Below, one piece after another: positions 7,975 to 17,056 of a DNA stretch of 64,000 nucleotides. Each line of letters opens with the position of its first letter. Within the stretch, counting starts at the first letter, position 1. The notes under the pieces were generated by a model. It made no database searches and had not been told where the DNA came from. It worked only from the letters and a program-made list of their open reading frames with translations. The translations under genes and the position numbers were made by a program. Origin of the DNA: UA16 sp002292325 (GTDB lineage Bacteria > Bacteroidota > Bacteroidia > Flavobacteriales_D > Sanyastnellaceae); NCBI GenBank assembly GCA_943788645.1, contig CALSRC010000015.1:1-64000 (forward strand). Reading direction: 5' to 3'.

Positions 7975-8943
7975 TCAGACTTTAATGGAAATGCCCACAG
8001 ATAGCACTTGCTTGAGCTGCAAACCGGGTCCGAGGTTGGGAACTTCCACTTGGTCAATGATTTCGGGAGATTTGGTCAAGGTGATGTCGTCGTCATAAAT
8101 CATGGTAACGCTGATGGAGGTGGTCAACCAGGGATTGACTTTCAACAGCAATACGTGATCGGAATAGATGTCAATGTTTTGTGGGTCGTTCAGAAAATTC
8201 GAAAAGAGATCCAACCGAATGGCGTAAGACACATCCTCCGAAAATGACTTTGTGAAATTCATTTTAAGATAACCTCCAATTTCATACCGTTGCCTCTCTC
8301 CTGGTTGCACTCCAAATGCGCCAGCAGCAGAAAGCGAGTCGTCCAAAACCCACGTTGCTTTGAATGTGATAGGGGCCATGAAAACGGTTAATCCACCGTC
8401 GGTCTGTTTGTAGTCCATCCCCGCAGCGATCACTCCATATCCGGGTGCCATGAAGTTTGAATTCAAGAGGTTTTTCGCGGGAATGCCGTTTTCAAGCCCA
8501 TAGCCGGGTGCAAACTGCGAACGGAAGTGGGCCATGCAAGTGAGGAAACCCGACGGCGTAATGCGATATCCCAGTTTGGTGGACCATTCGATCCGGTCAT
8601 CGGTCTTGATAATGACGCGGTCTTCTGGTCGGTGCAGCAGACCGTAAGCTAAATGCAATTCGGAATCCCATCCAAATCGGCCTCGGTCCACGTTCCAATT
8701 CTGATCAAATTTGGTGAGCAGGGATAAATTGCTTTGGCCGCCCGCCGCCCAATTGCTCAATTGAACTTGACTAAAATGCACATGAAATTGCCCCGTACGG
8801 ATGTACAGTAGGGTGTCATTGGAGGGTGCAGCTGAATTTCGCAGCGCCTTTTCCTCTTCCGGGGTCAATTTTGTACTGATCGTCTGTGCCCACATGCCAG
8901 CATGGGTCAGGGAGATGAAAACGAGGACAACAAAAAATCTCAT
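7975..8943 (-). CDS. DUF3078 outer-membrane-type protein
   Basis: A 322-residue exported protein. The first 20 residues are a signal peptide (MRFFVVLVFISLTHAGMWAQ). The body matches DUF3078: NWAAGGQSNLS, then alternating amphipathic strands such as FGWDSELHLAYGLL and GYRITPSGFLTCMAHFRSQF, as in an outer-membrane beta barrel. Function is unknown in this family. The start overlaps the stop of the upstream sugar dehydrogenase gene (ATGA), so the two are translated from one message. Confidence 0.85.
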   Translation of the reverse strand: MRFFVVLVFISLTHAGMWAQTISTKLTPEEEKALRNSAAPSNDTLLYIRTGQFHVHFSQVQLSNWAAGGQSNLSLLTKFDQNWNVDRGRFGWDSELHLAYGLLHRPEDRVIIKTDDRIEWSTKLGYRITPSGFLTCMAHFRSQFAPGYGLENGIPAKNLLNSNFMAPGYGVIAAGMDYKQTDGGLTVFMAPITFKATWVLDDSLSAAGAFGVQPGERQRYEIGGYLKMNFTKSFSEDVSYAIRLDLFSNFLNDPQNIDIYSDHVLLLKVNPWLTTSISVTMIYDDDITLTKSPEIIDQVEVPNLGPGLQLKQVLSVGISIKV

Positions 8944-10352
8944 TCGCTCAAAATTGGTTCTAAGTGTAACACGGTTCCTGCGCCTTCGATGGCAACGAAA
9001 ATTTCACCTTGCGCATTGCGAGCGATGTCTCGAACGCGGCCAAAGCCATCCAGCAATCGCTCTCGGCTCGTCACGCGTCCTGATTCAACTTCGACGCGCT
9101 CGAGGTATTCAAAACTCAAGGAGCCAACAAGCAAATCGGTCTGCCAACTTTCAGGCCAAGGGCCTCCGTAAACCATTTCCATGCCACATGGACCAATGGA
9201 TGGGAGCCAATAGTGAATCGGTTGTTGGAGCCCCACCATGGCAGTGTCTCGGGTGATGATGGTTCCGACATAATTGCGACCAAAGGTGATCTTCGGCCAC
9301 CCGTAATTCCGGCCTTTTCGGGCAACATTCAATTCATCGCCGCCTTTGGGTCCGTGTTCGTGCGTCCAGATTTCCCCGCTTATTGGATGGGCAATCATGC
9401 CTTGCGGATTTCGGTGCCCCCACGACCAAATGCTGGGGCGCGCGTTGGGTTCGTTTAGAAATGGATTGTCTTTGGGAATGCTCCCATCGGGGTTGAACCG
9501 GTGGACCTTGCCGGGGGACGTCGATAGGGTTTGAGGGTGCACATCACGCATCCCTCGTTCACCGCATGTCAAGTAGAGTTTGCCATCTCCTCCGATTGCT
9601 ACTCGGCTTCCATAATGCCGATGGGTTTTCTCATAAGGTTCCGCTACGAATAATTCCTCCCAATTGTTGAATGAGTCGCCTTGGTCATTCCAAGGAGCAC
9701 GTATCAAGGCAGTCGCAGAGTAGTCAGGATCTCCTGGCTTGTTTTTGCTGTAGGTTAGGTAAATCCATTCGTTCCCTGACGTGGAATCGTTCCAATGCAT
9801 GACGTCCATTAAGCCACCTTGACCTTTGACATGCATGTCGTTTGGCAGCCCATCCAGCGCGTGAAGTTTTCCGGCTGACAACTTCCATATACGCCCTTCG
9901 CGCTCGGTAATAAGTAAAGTGGTGTCGTCGACGAAGTCCATTCCCCACGGTGTCTCCAAACCACTGACCAGGGTGTTCACACGAATGCGCAGATCTGTGC
10001 TTTGAATTTCGTCGGGTGGAGTCGGACTGAATCCTCTTTCCGAGGCTGCTTGCTCGAGCAAAAAAGCAGAAAGGGTGTTGATGTCATCCGCACTCAGCGT
10101 TTCAGCGTAACCGGGCATGCCAAGGAGTGGATAACCGTCGCGGATGATCCGTTGGATATCCTGTTCGGAACTGCCGAATTTCCACTCGCGGTCGATGAAG
10201 TCTCGGCCTTTCGGTCCGTGGCAGCTGCTGCACCACTGGCTATAAACTTGAGGGGCGACCTGCTCGGCAGGTGGCCCTGATTCGTTAGTCTGCCACGTAA
10301 GGGCCGCAGCGACAATGCCAATGGGAATGAGTAGAATAGTGGGGTAGCGCAT
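8940..10352 (-). CDS. Sugar/sorbosone dehydrogenase-like protein with N-terminal cytochrome c
   Basis: About 470 residues: a membrane or signal segment (residues 3-20), a cytochrome c domain with haem motif CSSCH at residues 41-45 and a methionine ligand probably in YPLLGMPGYAET, then a six-bladed PQQ-dependent glucose/sorbosone dehydrogenase domain (ETPWGMDFVDD; GQGGLMDV; GHRNPQGMIAHP; EHGPKGGDELN). It should oxidise a sugar or aldose in the periplasm and pass electrons through its own haem. An in-frame codon at 10385 would add 11 residues and overlap the neighbour; the ATG at 10352 puts the hydrophobic segment at the start. Confidence 0.88.
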   Translation of the reverse strand: MRYPTILLIPIGIVAAALTWQTNESGPPAEQVAPQVYSQWCSSCHGPKGRDFIDREWKFGSSEQDIQRIIRDGYPLLGMPGYAETLSADDINTLSAFLLEQAASERGFSPTPPDEIQSTDLRIRVNTLVSGLETPWGMDFVDDTTLLITEREGRIWKLSAGKLHALDGLPNDMHVKGQGGLMDVMHWNDSTSGNEWIYLTYSKNKPGDPDYSATALIRAPWNDQGDSFNNWEELFVAEPYEKTHRHYGSRVAIGGDGKLYLTCGERGMRDVHPQTLSTSPGKVHRFNPDGSIPKDNPFLNEPNARPSIWSWGHRNPQGMIAHPISGEIWTHEHGPKGGDELNVARKGRNYGWPKITFGRNYVGTIITRDTAMVGLQQPIHYWLPSIGPCGMEMVYGGPWPESWQTDLLVGSLSFEYLERVEVESGRVTSRERLLDGFGRVRDIARNAQGEIFVAIEGAGTVLHLEPILSE

Positions 10353-10362
10353 GGCGGTGAGT

Positions 10363-10959
10363 CTAACGTAGTTTGCGAGCGACAAGTTGAATGATTTCAG
10401 CGGGTCCCTGATGGTATGGTCCTTCGTTCAATTCAACGGATTTCTGTTGCATCAGAGAAACATCAAGTTCCTGAAAATCTTCGGATAACATGTGTTCGGT
10501 GAAAAGCATTTTTTCATCCCTGGGACCTCCTGAAGCCTTCCCGAGCTGTTCCGCATGAAAACCCTCCAGCAAGAGCGTTCCTCCTGGACGAAGCCATTGC
10601 ATGGCTCGGACATGAAACGGCTTCCTGAGGGGTTCTGGCATGTGAGCATAAAACAATCCGACGACATCATAGCCTTCCTGTCGACCTTGAAACTGGAATG
10701 CGTCAGCATGCGTGGCTTGGACTTGGACTCCAGCATTATGCGCCCAACGCAAACATGTCGCCGTGGCAACATGGCTTCCGTCAAAGGCCGCTACTTGCCA
10801 TCCGGTTTTTGCTGCCCACAGAGCATTCCTGCCCTCGCCTTCGCACGGGAGCAGCACATGGGTACCCGGGCATTCGGCCAATTGTTGCGCCCAAAAAGGA
10901 GTGGGTTCGAAGCCATAGACGCCCTCCTCTTCATATCGCTCATCCCAAAATCGATGCAT
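10363..10959 (-). CDS. SAM-dependent methyltransferase (TehB/thiol MT-like)
   Basis: A 198-residue class I methyltransferase. It begins FWDERYEEEGVYGFEPTPFW, like the TehB and thiopurine S-methyltransferase-like group, has a glycine-rich SAM motif PCEGEGRNALWAA, an acidic ribose-binding residue in AAFDGS and the later motif LRPGGTLLLEGFH. The substrate is not known; small thiols or oxyanions are methylated by relatives. It heads the minus-strand run that leads to fabD. Confidence 0.82.
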   Translation of the reverse strand: MHRFWDERYEEEGVYGFEPTPFWAQQLAECPGTHVLLPCEGEGRNALWAAKTGWQVAAFDGSHVATATCLRWAHNAGVQVQATHADAFQFQGRQEGYDVVGLFYAHMPEPLRKPFHVRAMQWLRPGGTLLLEGFHAEQLGKASGGPRDEKMLFTEHMLSEDFQELDVSLMQQKSVELNEGPYHQGPAEIIQLVARKLR

Positions 10960-11024
10960 TTCCCGAAATTCTGAAGAAATTGGAGGATTTTCACCGCTGT
11001 TCGTGTTAGTTTGCTACAAATCCA

Positions 11025-12458
11025 TTGTTTATGACACACCGTGTACTTCCTCAATCCCCTGCGAAGGAAATCATCGAACAGTCCTTTTTGGCCTTGCGCC
11101 AGCGAGCTCCACGCCAGCGACAATTGACAGCGCGGGAGCGGATTCAGCGGTTGGATGCACTTTACGATGAAGTTTGGCGACGTCGGGACGACCTGAAAGC
11201 GGCGATGTGGGCAGATTTTAGAAAACCGCCGGAGGAAGTGGATTTAACGGAAATCTTCGTCATCAAAAGCGAAATCAAAGAGGTTAAAAAGAGACTTAAA
11301 TCATGGATGAAGCCTCGGCGGGTTCCAGGCGGCTTGGCACTCTTGGGATCGGTGTCTTGGGTAAAGCCAGAAGCCAAAGGGGTTGCTTTGATTATCGCTC
11401 CTTGGAATTATCCCATGCAGCTGATGTTTCGGCCCCTGGTGGCTGCGGTTGCAGCGGGGTGCACGGTCATGCTCAAACCTTCAGAAGTGACCGCGCATAC
11501 GGCGCAGGTTATTGCTGAAATTGTATCGGTCGTATTCGATGAAAACGAAGTGACGCTGATTCAGGGAGGGGCGGAAACCGCCACCGAGCTCCTGGAAATG
11601 CCATTCAACCACATCTACTTTACGGGATCTCCGGCGGTAGGAAAAATTGTCATGAAAGCTGCAGCACAACATCCATGCAGTGTGACGTTGGAGTTGGGTG
11701 GTAAATCCCCGGTGATCGTGGACGATTTGAAATCGCTCAAGTCAGCCGCTCAAAAGATTGTTTGGGCCAAACTCTCCAATGCAGGTCAGATTTGTGTTGC
11801 ACCGGATTACGTTTTTGTACCCGCTCATCGAGAGCAGGATTTGATCGACGCATTGAAAACGGCCATGCTCGAATTGTATCCAGGCAATGTGGCTGAGAAT
11901 AAAGACTACCAGCGCATTGCCGCACCAAGGCATGCAGACCGTATCAATCAGCTCGTCGAGGATGCTCTGCGCAGGGGGGCCAAATTGGTTCACGGTGGAC
12001 AGACAGATGTTGAGGGGTGCCTTGTCGAGCCGACGATTCTCGCAGAACTTGCCGATAATTCAGAGGTGATGCAGGACGAGATTTTTGGTCCGGTCCTTCC
12101 CATTGTGCCTTACACTCACTTCGATGAGGTGGTTGAGGCGGTGAATGCTCGGCCCACACCTTTAGCCTTGTACATCTATAGCAAGCGCAAAGCATTTGTC
12201 AACGAAGCACTCGAGCGCATGCAGTCGGGTGGGGCGAGTATCAACAATTGCGTGATTCATGTGTCAAGCAACCACCTTCCATTTGGAGGTTTGGGAAACA
12301 GCGGCATTGGTTCAGGCCACGGTGAGCATGGATTCAAAGAGTTCACACATTTTCGTGGAGTATATGAACAACGGTTTGATGGGGCGGGTGCTTGGTTGAT
12401 GCCGCCGTATACACCTTGGAAAACGAAGTTAATCGATCGCTTGCTCCGTTGGTTATGA
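11025..12458 (+). CDS. NAD(P)-dependent aldehyde dehydrogenase (ALDH3-like)
   Basis: A 477-residue aldehyde dehydrogenase that oxidises an aldehyde to the acid. Visible are APWNYPMQL (catalytic asparagine), FTGSPAVGKIVM (cofactor loop), LELGGKSPVIV (general base glutamate) and NAGQICVAPDYVFV (nucleophilic cysteine). The length and the hydrophobic-aromatic C-terminal tail (AWLMPPYTPWKTKLIDRLL) fit the class 3 fatty aldehyde dehydrogenases, which are often membrane-associated. The start could also be the ATG at 11031. Its TGA overlaps the possible ATG of the amylase gene. Confidence 0.9.
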   Translation: MFMTHRVLPQSPAKEIIEQSFLALRQRAPRQRQLTARERIQRLDALYDEVWRRRDDLKAAMWADFRKPPEEVDLTEIFVIKSEIKEVKKRLKSWMKPRRVPGGLALLGSVSWVKPEAKGVALIIAPWNYPMQLMFRPLVAAVAAGCTVMLKPSEVTAHTAQVIAEIVSVVFDENEVTLIQGGAETATELLEMPFNHIYFTGSPAVGKIVMKAAAQHPCSVTLELGGKSPVIVDDLKSLKSAAQKIVWAKLSNAGQICVAPDYVFVPAHREQDLIDALKTAMLELYPGNVAENKDYQRIAAPRHADRINQLVEDALRRGAKLVHGGQTDVEGCLVEPTILAELADNSEVMQDEIFGPVLPIVPYTHFDEVVEAVNARPTPLALYIYSKRKAFVNEALERMQSGGASINNCVIHVSSNHLPFGGLGNSGIGSGHGEHGFKEFTHFRGVYEQRFDGAGAWLMPPYTPWKTKLIDRLLRWL

Positions 12459-12463
12459 ATGCC

Positions 12464-14314
12464 ATGAAACGATTGGCTTTGGTCCTTTGGGTGTGGCTGG
12501 GCTGCGCTCAAGTTTTTGCTCAGTCTTTTGTCGACCGAGTCGATCCGCCTTTTTGGTGGACGCATATGCCGATGGACACGGTCCAAATCATGGTTCACGG
12601 TGATCGTGTTGCGCAACTTGCACCAGTCGTAGACTATCCCGGGGTAAGCATTGCCCGTGTTGCGCACGGTGATGGTCCGAATTACGCTTTCATTTACCTG
12701 GTCATCCAGCCCGATGCTCAACCCGGGACGCTCCTCATTCAATGGCGTGATGCGACCAGTCGCAAAGGAAAGACCGTCGGACGAACGCCATTTGAATTGA
12801 AAGAACGTCCATTGCGTGAAATCAAGGGATACGATGCTTCGGATGCCATCTACCTCATCACCCCAGATCGGTTTGCCAATGGCGATTCTGCGAATGACGA
12901 ATTGCCGGGAATGCTGGAAGGCCGGGATAGACGAGACGATCACGGCAGGCATGGAGGCGATATTGCTGGCATTAGACAGCATCTCGACTACATTCAGGGC
13001 ATGGGCTTCACGGCGGTTTGGCTCAACCCAATTCTCGAAAACAATCAACCACAGTGGTCTTACCACGGCTATGCGACCACCGACTACTACCGCGTTGACC
13101 CGCGGTTCGGAACCAATGACGAATACGCGGCCTTGGTCGATGCTGCTCGGGACCAAGGTGTCAAGATTATCATGGACATGATCATGAATCATTGCGGCTC
13201 TGAGCATTGGTGGATGGATGACCTTCCAACCGAGGATTGGATCAACAACAGGGGTGAATACGCGCAAACCACCCACCGTCGGACGACGCTTCGGGATCCT
13301 TATGCCGTGGAGCGCGATAAGGCCGGTTTTGTAGACGGTTGGTTTGTCAAGGAAATGCCTGATTTGAATCAACGTCAACCGCTCTTGGCTGACTACTTGA
13401 TTCAGAACACGATTTGGTGGATCGAGTTTTTGGGTGTTAGCGGGATTCGGATGGATACGTATCCCTATTCTGACGCGGATTTTATGGCCAGATGGACGTG
13501 TGAGGTGATGGCGGCATACCCGAATTTTAATGTATGCGGTGAAGAGTGGAGTTTGAATCCGGCGGTTTTAGCCTACTGGCAAGCGGGCAAAGACAATGCA
13601 GATGGATATGTATCGTGCCTGCCAGGTCTGTTGGATTTCCCGCTGCACCACGCTTTGATGCAGTGCTTGAATGAAACAGAATCATGGCATTCGGACTGGG
13701 TTCGTTTGTATGAAATGTTGGGCAATGATTTTTTATATCCGAATGCTTACAATCACATCATATTCCCGGACAACCATGACATGAGTCGGGTGCACACTCA
13801 GCTCGGGGAGGACGTGAATCTGACGCGATTGGCGACGTACTTTTTTGCTACCACACGGGGCGTTCCGCAGTTTTATTACGGGACGGAAATCTTGATGTCC
13901 AATGCCGGTGACGACAGTCATGGCAACATTCGCAGTGACTTTCCTGGTGGATGGGCCTCCGATAAAACAAATGGATTCATTCAAGCAGGTTTATCAACCG
14001 AGGCCGTTGATTTTCAGAGTGAAATGAGGTCACTTCTGCAATGGAGGCGCGACTCGGAACCGATTGCAAGCGGCGCACTGGTTCATTATGTGCCAGAAGG
14101 TGGTGTTTATGCGTATTTCAGGGTGGGGGAAGAACAAACGGTGATGATCGTACTGAATAAATCTTCAGAAGCGGTCACGTTGGACCTCTCAGATTATGAA
14201 GAGACCTTGGAAGGTGCGAGGCGCATCCGCAATGTGATCTCCGGTGAAGAACGAGATGGGGACTTGCTCGAAGTGCCTGCGTGGGGTGCGCTGGTCTTTG
14301 AGGTCTTGGAATGA
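12464..14314 (+). CDS. GH13 alpha-amylase/cyclomaltodextrinase-type enzyme, secreted
   Basis: A 616-residue glycoside hydrolase family 13 protein with a signal peptide (MKRLALVLWVWLGCAQVFAQ) and an N-terminal cyclomaltodextrinase-type beta domain. All conserved regions are present: DMIMNHCG, the nucleophile in GIRMDTYPY, the acid/base in NVCGEEWS and FPDNHDM. It is of the neopullulanase/SusA type and should cut alpha-1,4-glucans in the periplasm or at the surface. No SusC/SusD pair is nearby. The ATG at 12455 overlaps the upstream stop as ATGA and is an equally possible start. The aldehyde dehydrogenase gene lies directly upstream. Confidence 0.9.
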   Translation: MKRLALVLWVWLGCAQVFAQSFVDRVDPPFWWTHMPMDTVQIMVHGDRVAQLAPVVDYPGVSIARVAHGDGPNYAFIYLVIQPDAQPGTLLIQWRDATSRKGKTVGRTPFELKERPLREIKGYDASDAIYLITPDRFANGDSANDELPGMLEGRDRRDDHGRHGGDIAGIRQHLDYIQGMGFTAVWLNPILENNQPQWSYHGYATTDYYRVDPRFGTNDEYAALVDAARDQGVKIIMDMIMNHCGSEHWWMDDLPTEDWINNRGEYAQTTHRRTTLRDPYAVERDKAGFVDGWFVKEMPDLNQRQPLLADYLIQNTIWWIEFLGVSGIRMDTYPYSDADFMARWTCEVMAAYPNFNVCGEEWSLNPAVLAYWQAGKDNADGYVSCLPGLLDFPLHHALMQCLNETESWHSDWVRLYEMLGNDFLYPNAYNHIIFPDNHDMSRVHTQLGEDVNLTRLATYFFATTRGVPQFYYGTEILMSNAGDDSHGNIRSDFPGGWASDKTNGFIQAGLSTEAVDFQSEMRSLLQWRRDSEPIASGALVHYVPEGGVYAYFRVGEEQTVMIVLNKSSEAVTLDLSDYEETLEGARRIRNVISGEERDGDLLEVPAWGALVFEVLE

Positions 14315-14397
14315 GTCCCTTCTGCTGGATGTTAATTGGGAGACTTTTGGAATTCTCATGAGGTTAAAATCCATACATTGTCCTTCAAAATGATGAC

Positions 14398-15000
14398 ATG
14401 CTTCGATTCACTGCTCCTGCTTTATTGATGTTCATTTTCATTGGGGTCACGCATCCGACTGCTTATTCTCAGGCGACTCATGAAGGAGGATCACCGCAAG
14501 ATTGGAACCCTAACTTTGATGAAGATGCCCTCATTTCGATGCCTGACTTGCTCCCATTGCTCGGGATTTTTGGGTCGGAATGGAATGGTGAAAACGCACG
14601 TGCGACGCAGCCCCATGTGGTCTTGTTGGATTGGACTGGACGAGAGGATGAAGTCTTGGTGCTGCCCGCTGATGCGGATGCAGTGGTCTTCAATGCAGGA
14701 GTCAATGATCTATCCGATCCAGCTCAACAATTCACCAGCATTCGCCACATTGCTGTTCAGTCCCAAGAAGAGGATCCTTCGGCTTTACACATGCACCCCC
14801 AGATCCTTCTTTTGGATCGAGGTGTGAACGCTCAAGGTCAATCGATGAAGTATGGAACCGAGTACATTCTTCATTTTCCAGATGGGACACGCGGCATGGT
14901 CAGTACAAATAGCGTTGGAGCGATGAGCTCATCCGGTACGCCGATTCGCACGGCTGCTTACCTCATTCATTCGGGTGGAAAGGTTTACGTTGGCCAGTGA
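14398..15000 (+). CDS. Secreted protein of unknown function
   Basis: A 200-residue protein with a clear signal peptide (MLRFTAPALLMFIFIGVTH, cleavage near AYSQA). The mature part is acidic and has no motif I can place. A bipartite look is suggested by the short segment DALISMPDLLPLLGIFGSEW, which resembles the module found in Bacteroidota surface proteins before long repeats, and a later beta-rich half. It lies alone between the amylase gene and the cold-shock gene. Confidence 0.65.
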   Translation: MLRFTAPALLMFIFIGVTHPTAYSQATHEGGSPQDWNPNFDEDALISMPDLLPLLGIFGSEWNGENARATQPHVVLLDWTGREDEVLVLPADADAVVFNAGVNDLSDPAQQFTSIRHIAVQSQEEDPSALHMHPQILLLDRGVNAQGQSMKYGTEYILHFPDGTRGMVSTNSVGAMSSSGTPIRTAAYLIHSGGKVYVGQ

Positions 15001-15070
15001 TGCTGAATCAAGCGAATCGTTCGCTTGCTTTTCCGTACCTTCGGACAAATTAATCTAAACATTAGAAATC

Positions 15071-15520
15071 CTGGGTAGATCACAGCAATCCTTCGGCAAA
15101 CGCGAACGCGAAATGAAGCGCGAAAAGAAGCGCAAAGAGAAAGAAGCCAAAAAGTTGGCCCGATCAGAAAACAAGAACAGCTTGGACGATGACAGCATGA
15201 TTGCTTACGTCGATGAGTTTGGCAATGTGACGGAAACGCCGCCAGATCCCACGGAGCGAGAGGAGATCAATGCAGAGGATATTGAGTTGGGCATCCCCAA
15301 AAAGGAAAAGATTGAAGTTGATGTTGTTCGCACAGGTTTTGTGTCCTTCTTCAACGACTCCAAACAATTTGGATTCATTCGCGATGCGGCGACGCAAGAG
15401 AGCATTTTTGTTCACGCCAGCAATACGAAGGAGCCCATTACTGAGAACATGAAGGTGCGTTTCGAAGTGGAGCAATCACCACGGGGTTTGTCGGCCATCA
15501 AGGTCGAGGCAGACAAATAA
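15071..15520 (+). CDS. Cold-shock-domain protein with charged N-terminal extension
   Basis: A nucleic-acid-binding protein of about 150 residues. The C-terminal 65 residues form a cold-shock domain (RTGFVSFFNDSKQFGFI, then ESIFVHASN); the N-terminus is very basic (KREREMKREKKRKEKEAKK) and the middle has DEFGNVTETPPDP. Bacteroidota relatives begin with an M-G-K/R-S-Q-x-(T/S)-F pattern. Here the matching GRSQQSFGKRERE lies upstream of the first ATG (15113) and is preceded in frame by CTG at 15071, with a stop at 15056. CTG is therefore the likely start; a base error in an ATG is the other reading. Confidence 0.8.
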   Translation: MGRSQQSFGKREREMKREKKRKEKEAKKLARSENKNSLDDDSMIAYVDEFGNVTETPPDPTEREEINAEDIELGIPKKEKIEVDVVRTGFVSFFNDSKQFGFIRDAATQESIFVHASNTKEPITENMKVRFEVEQSPRGLSAIKVEADK

Positions 15521-15530
15521 GTTGATCTTA

Positions 15531-16064
15531 TGATGGCGGATAGATTCCGCCTTGGCCGCTTGGACATAGGCACGTCAAGTGGGCCAAAGAACTCGGCTTG
15601 CCCACCGGTTTTTTGGTATCTGGCGACGACGGAAGCTCCCGGAAAACTCGTTGCGCTACTTCAGGCAGGCAGCCGAGTGGAAACCCCACCCGGAATCGTT
15701 TGAAAATGTTGCGGTGGCGGCCAAAAAACTCGGCGATTTTAAAACCGCGGAGGCGTTCTACCTGAAGTGCGACAAAAACTTCGAGCCGCCTTCGTACTTC
15801 ATGAACCTGAGCACCCTCTACTTCGAAACCCAACAATTCGAAAAGGGCGCCGACATCATGACCCAAGCCATCGACGCTGGTTGCAACGACATCCTCTGCT
15901 TCAAGATGCGGTGCTTCTTTCGCATCGAATCACGGGACATTCCGGGTGCGTTGGCCGACTTTGAGCAAGCCATGGCGTTGTTCAATGCCGTACCCAACGC
16001 ACAACCCGATGCCATCCTGAACAACCTACAGATGATGCTTTTGCCGCACCTGAGAGGGCAGTGA
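15531..16064 (+). CDS. TPR-like protein, frame-broken at the N-terminus
   Basis: Residues encoded from about 15635 onward read cleanly as paired helices (SFENVAVAAKKLGDFKTAEAFYLKC; ALADFEQAMALF) of the tetratricopeptide kind. Upstream the natural continuation, HVKWAKELGLPTGFLVSGDD, is in another frame (15571-15630), and a plausible start MMADRFRLGRLD at 15531 is in the first frame again. Two opposite one-base shifts, near 15569 and 15632, would join all three into a protein of about 177 residues. I do not recognise the family. It may be intact behind two errors, or an old fragment of a larger TPR gene. Confidence 0.55.
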
Positions 16065-16106
16065 GCCAAGGCTGAACGCGCAACAACTAAGAGCTTCCAG
16101 CGTGAA

Positions 16107-16137
16107 AAACGCCCCCGTTTCCAAACGGGAGGCGTTT
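16107..16137 (+). terminator. Strong hairpin after the TPR-like gene
   Basis: AAACGCC plus CCCGTTT (16107-16120) pairs with AAACGGG plus GGCGTTT (16123-16137), with one bulged A and a CC tip. The tail is only TTTCTCTT, so it is terminator-like but not ideal. Confidence 0.55.
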
Positions 16138-16195
16138 CTCTTACACTAATGTGAGATGAACTGAGTAACGAAGGCTTACGTTCTGCCTCCTCGCT

Positions 16196-16254
16196 AGTCT
16201 TTGAGGCAACGAACCGATAGGCCCTTATCGTTCCGAGAGAAACCTTCAAAGACT
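16196..16254. other. Structured intergenic element, nested inverted repeats
   Basis: In the 273-base gap between 16064 and 16338, AGTCTTTGAGG at 16196-16206 is mirrored by CCTTCAAAGACT at 16243-16254 (one bulge), enclosing a second hairpin CGATA/TATCG at 16215-16230. A competing pair, GCCTC at 16185-16189 with GAGGC at 16203-16207, excludes the outer stem. It could be part of the leader of the CAP-domain gene or a mobile-site remnant. I cannot assign it to a known RNA family. Nothing else is visible in this gap apart from the terminator. Confidence 0.35.
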
Positions 16255-16337
16255 GAATTCAAACGTCAATTATCAGATGTGAATTGTGTTCGTGAATCAG
16301 AAGTATACTTTCAATTAATTTATGTACATTCACTTCA

Positions 16338-16907
16338 ATGAAAACTATACTAGTTAGCGTTTTTGTAATTTTTGCTGCTTGTCCGGGCGTGGCACAATCT
16401 GAGGCCATCCAAGAAGCATTGACCTATTTGAACCGGGTGCGAGCTAACCCCGATGCATTCTCTGAAGAAATTGGTGTGCCATTGCACAATGCGGCACCGA
16501 GGCATGCACTTAAGTGGGATCCGCGTTTGGGTGCGGCAGCCCAAAGAAAGTCAGAAGACATGGCGCGTCGTGGGTACTTTGATCATGTGGATCCCGAGGG
16601 ATACGGAATGAACTATTTTATTCAGCAAGCGGGATATGATTTACATCCGCTTTGTTTGGATGATCGATCAAACAACTTTTGGGAGTCCATTGCAGCGGGC
16701 TCGAGCACCCCTGTTGCATCCATCATCCAATTGATCAATGATGGGGTGAATTCGACCGATTTAACCTATGCGGGTCATCGCGTTCATCTATTGGGTATGA
16801 GTGATAGCTATGCAGACTGCAATGACATTGGGATTGGTTTTGCCTACGCCCCGAATTCTCTTTATCGTTATTATTGCGTTGTTTTAATTGCAAAGCATAC
16901 CTTGTGA
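16338..16907 (+). CDS. CAP-domain (SCP-like) secreted protein
   Basis: A 189-residue exported protein with a short signal peptide (MKTILVSVFVIFAACPGVAQ). The rest is a CAP/SCP domain: ALTYLNRVRANPDAFSEEI, the SEDMARRGYFDHVDPEG block with its histidine, WESIAAG with the glutamate, and AGHRVHLLGM with the second histidine. Bacterial CAP proteins are extracellular and their action is mostly unknown. The gene is preceded by an AT-rich stretch. Confidence 0.88.
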   Translation: MKTILVSVFVIFAACPGVAQSEAIQEALTYLNRVRANPDAFSEEIGVPLHNAAPRHALKWDPRLGAAAQRKSEDMARRGYFDHVDPEGYGMNYFIQQAGYDLHPLCLDDRSNNFWESIAAGSSTPVASIIQLINDGVNSTDLTYAGHRVHLLGMSDSYADCNDIGIGFAYAPNSLYRYYCVVLIAKHTL

Positions 16908-17056
16908 GCAATATTCTTTGTGCATCCTATCAATGAAAAAAAGACTTCGAGGAATTTTTGGGGGGGGACATATGCGATGCTTTACAACGAAAATGTAATG
17001 GAAACTTTTCGAAGAGTTTATTCTTTAGTTCGCTTTGTTGATACCTATTTTGTCAC

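Noticed and set aside
12257..13378. A 373-residue open frame on the minus strand opposite the amylase gene
   Set aside because: The plus strand has a complete GH13 enzyme with all catalytic motifs; the opposite frame has no recognisable motif and arises from codon bias.
16908..17056. G8 run and AT-rich stretch upstream of the 17057 gene as a phase-variable promoter
   Set aside because: A run of eight G at about 16962-16969 exists, but no promoter box is placed around it in a convincing way, and homopolymer length is unreliable in this sequence.
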